Shown piece after piece: positions 61,601-64,000 of a stretch of DNA of 64,000 nucleotides. Positions within the stretch are counted from its first letter, which is position 1; each line of letters starts with the position of its first letter. Source of the DNA: Cryptomeria japonica (taxonomy: Eukaryota; Streptophyta; Pinopsida; Cupressales; Cupressaceae); assembly GCF_030272615.1 (NCBI RefSeq), contig NC_081406.1, positions 261,381,386-261,445,385 of the forward strand. The letters are read 5' to 3'. The notes under the pieces were generated by a model. That model ran no database searches and was not told the origin of the DNA. It saw only the letters and a list, made by a program, of their open reading frames with translations. The translations under genes and the position numbers were made by a program.

Positions 61601-64000
61601 ATTAGGGGTCTTGTGGGGTCCTTATGGGGCCACACGTGTTAGAACACTATATGACCCCTTAGGACACCATATGACCCCTTAGGACATCATATGGTCCTAA
61701 GGAGTAATGTGGTGTGCTAAGGGGTCATATGGTGTCGTTAGGGGTCATGTGGAGTCCTAATGGTGCCACACATGTATTACAACACCATATAATCCATTAG
61801 GACACCATAGGACCCCTTAGGAAATCATATAGTCCTAAGGGGTCATGTGGTATGCTAAGGGGTCACATGGTGTGGTTATGGGTTATGTGGGGTCCTAATG
61901 AGACAACACATGTGTTATGACACCATATGACCCCTTAGGACATCATATGGTCATAAGGGGTCATAAGGTGTCGTTAGCGATCTTGTGGGGTCCTAAGGGG
62001 CCACATGTGTTAGAACAACGTATGACCCCTTAGGACACCATAGGACATGATATGGTCCTTAGGGGTCATGTGGTGTGTTAAGGGGTCATATGGTGTGGTT
62101 ATGGGTTATGTAGGTTCCTAATGGGACAACACATGTGTTATGACACCATACCCCTTAGGAAACCATACAACCCCTTAGGACATCATATGGTCCTAAGGGG
62201 TCATATGGTCTGCTAAGGGTCCATATGGTGTCATTAGGGGTCATGTGGGGTCCTAAGGGACCACATATGTGCTAGAACACCATATGACCTCTTAGGACAC
62301 CATATGACCCCTTAGAACATCATATGCTCTTAAGGGGTCATATGGTGTGCTAAGGCATCATATGGTGCCATTAAGGGTCATGTGGGGTCCTTAGGGGTCA
62401 CATATGCATTAGAACACCGTATGACCCCTTAGGACACCATATGACCCCTTAAAACATTATATGCTCCTAAGGGGTCATATGGTGTGCTAAGGGGTCATAT
62501 GATGTCGTTAAGGGTCATGTGGGGTCAATGGGTTCATACATGTGTTAGAACACTGTATGACCCTTGAGGATGCCATAGGACCCCTTAGGACATCATATGG
62601 TCCTAAGGGGGCATGCGGTGTGCTAAGGGGTCATATGGTGTAGTTAGGGGTCATGTGGGGTCCTAATGAGACAACACATGTGTTATGGCACCGTATGACC
62701 CCTTATGACACCATACGTCCCCTTAGGGAACAATATGACCCCTTAGAACATGATACGACCCCTTAGGACATCATATGGTCCTAAGGGGTCATACGATGTG
62801 ATAAGGGGTCATGTCAGGTCATTAGGGATCATGTGGGGTCCTAATGGTGTCACAGATGTGTTAAAACACCATATGACCCCTTAGGACGCCATATGACCCA
62901 GGCTTAGGACATCATACAGTCCTAAGGGGTCATATGGTATCGTTAAGGGTCATGTGGGGTTCTAACACGTGTGGCCCCATTAGGACCCCACATGACCCCT
63001 AATGACACTATATGACCTATTCGGACATCATATTCTCATAGTGGGTCATATGTTGTTCTAAGAGGTCATATGGTGTCGTTAGAACACCATATGACCCCTC
63101 AGGACACCATATGACCTAGGAGGACATGATATAGTTGTAAGGGGTCATGGTTTGTTAAGGGGTCATATGGTGTCGTTAGGGGTCTTGTGGATTTCTAATG
63201 ATGCCACGCATGTTAGAACACCATATGACTCATTAGGACACCATACGACCCCTTAGGACATCATACAGCTCTAAGGGGTAATGTGGTATGCTAAGGGGTC
63301 ATATGGTGTCGTTAGGGGTAGTGTGTGGTCCTAATGAGGTTACACATATGTTACAACATCATATGACCCATTAGGATACCATATGATCATTTAGGACATC
63401 ATATGGTCGTAAGGGGTCACATGATGTCGTTAGGGGTCATGTGGGGTCCTAATTGGGCCACACATGTGTTACAACATCATATGACCCCTTTGGACACTAT
63501 ACGACCTCTTTGGACATCATTTGGTCCTAAGAGGTCATGTGGTGTGCTAAGGGGTATGATGGTGTCATTAGGGGTCATGTGGGATTCTAGTGGTGCCACA
63601 CATGTGTTACAACACCATATGACCCCTTAGGACACCATATGACCCCTTAGGACACCATACGACCCCTAAGGACATCATATGGTCCTAAGGGGTCATGTGG
63701 TGTGCTAAGGGATTTTATGGTGTCGTTAGGGATCATGTGGGGTCCTAATGGGGCCACACATGTGTTACGACACCATATGACCCCTTAGGACACCACACGA
63801 CCCCTTAGGACACCGTACGGTCCTAAGGGGTCATGTGGTGTGCTAAGGGGTCTTATCGTGTCGTTAGGGGCCATGTGGGGTCTTAATGGGACCACACGTG
63901 TTACAACACCATATGACCCCTTAGGACACCATATGAGGGGTGGCCCCATTAGGACCCCACATGACCCCTAACGACACCATAAGACCCCTTAGCACACCAC

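Larger units (their letters stand above)
56403..64000. repeat. Satellite array with ~137-bp monomers and ~3.1-3.2-kb higher-order period
   Basis: The same 20-bp units as at 32.0-36.4 kb, here grouped into monomers of about 120-140 bp. Each is marked by GGGGCCACACATGTGTTACA (for example near 57729, 57865, 58003 and 58141, spacing 136-138 bp). Variant monomers recur about 3.1-3.2 kb apart. The array runs off the window end. Repeated open frames here (GHMMSLGVMWGPNWATHVLQ) are satellite translations. Confidence 0.95.

Noticed and set aside
60329-63630. Pair of similar 74-75-residue open frames in the second array
   Set aside because: They are the same higher-order satellite segment translated twice, not paralogous genes.

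Overview
The window is nuclear DNA of a land plant: AT-rich, dominated by transposable-element debris and satellite DNA, with one intron-containing host gene. Plant-type LTR elements, hAT (DUF659) transposase relics, a tRNA-type SINE and a plant glycine-rich-domain protein (GRDP/DUF1399) gene support this. The repeat load suggests a large genome (gymnosperm- or fern-like), but the species cannot be fixed from sequence alone.

Layout. 1-5.0 kb: GA-rich microsatellites, a probable copia-type LTR and two well-defined ~293-bp LTRs in opposite orientation. 5.46-8.86 kb: a decayed hAT element with recognisable ends. 8.9-14.6 kb: AT-rich, with only a Ty1/copia RNase H relic. 14.62-18.99 kb (minus strand): a nine-exon GRDP gene that reassembles into an uninterrupted frame of 846 codons, using one GC-AG intron. 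19-22.5 kb: its upstream region and featureless AT-rich DNA. 22.6-29.5 kb: two more hAT relics, short tandem duplications and a LINE ORF1 zinc-knuckle relic.

29.775-38.472 kb: an 8.7-kb element not matching a family I can name. It has matching terminal inverted repeats, a TTTA target duplication, 42-bp palindromic subterminal repeats, long CT/GA-rich inverted arms and a 4.4-kb core of 20-bp satellite units that alternate in orientation. About 140 bp further on, the same terminal motif recurs at 38.613 kb. It precedes a decayed two-gene transposon-like segment: a multi-exon plus-strand gene of unknown function (38.87-41.40 kb) and a minus-strand DDE-type transposase relic (44.69-47.86 kb) broken by a SINE. 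The shared end motif makes the second segment a candidate source of transposase for the first. A four-copy ~355-bp tandem repeat lies between the two genes.

48.149-55.943 kb: a complete non-autonomous LTR retrotransposon on the minus strand (1.2-kb LTRs, ACAAT target duplications, gag-protease only, one in-frame stop). 56.1-64.0 kb: a GA-rich block and then a second array of the same 20-bp satellite, organised as ~137-bp monomers with a ~3.1-3.2-kb higher-order period. Apart from the GRDP gene, every coding trace looks mobile and mostly inactivated.
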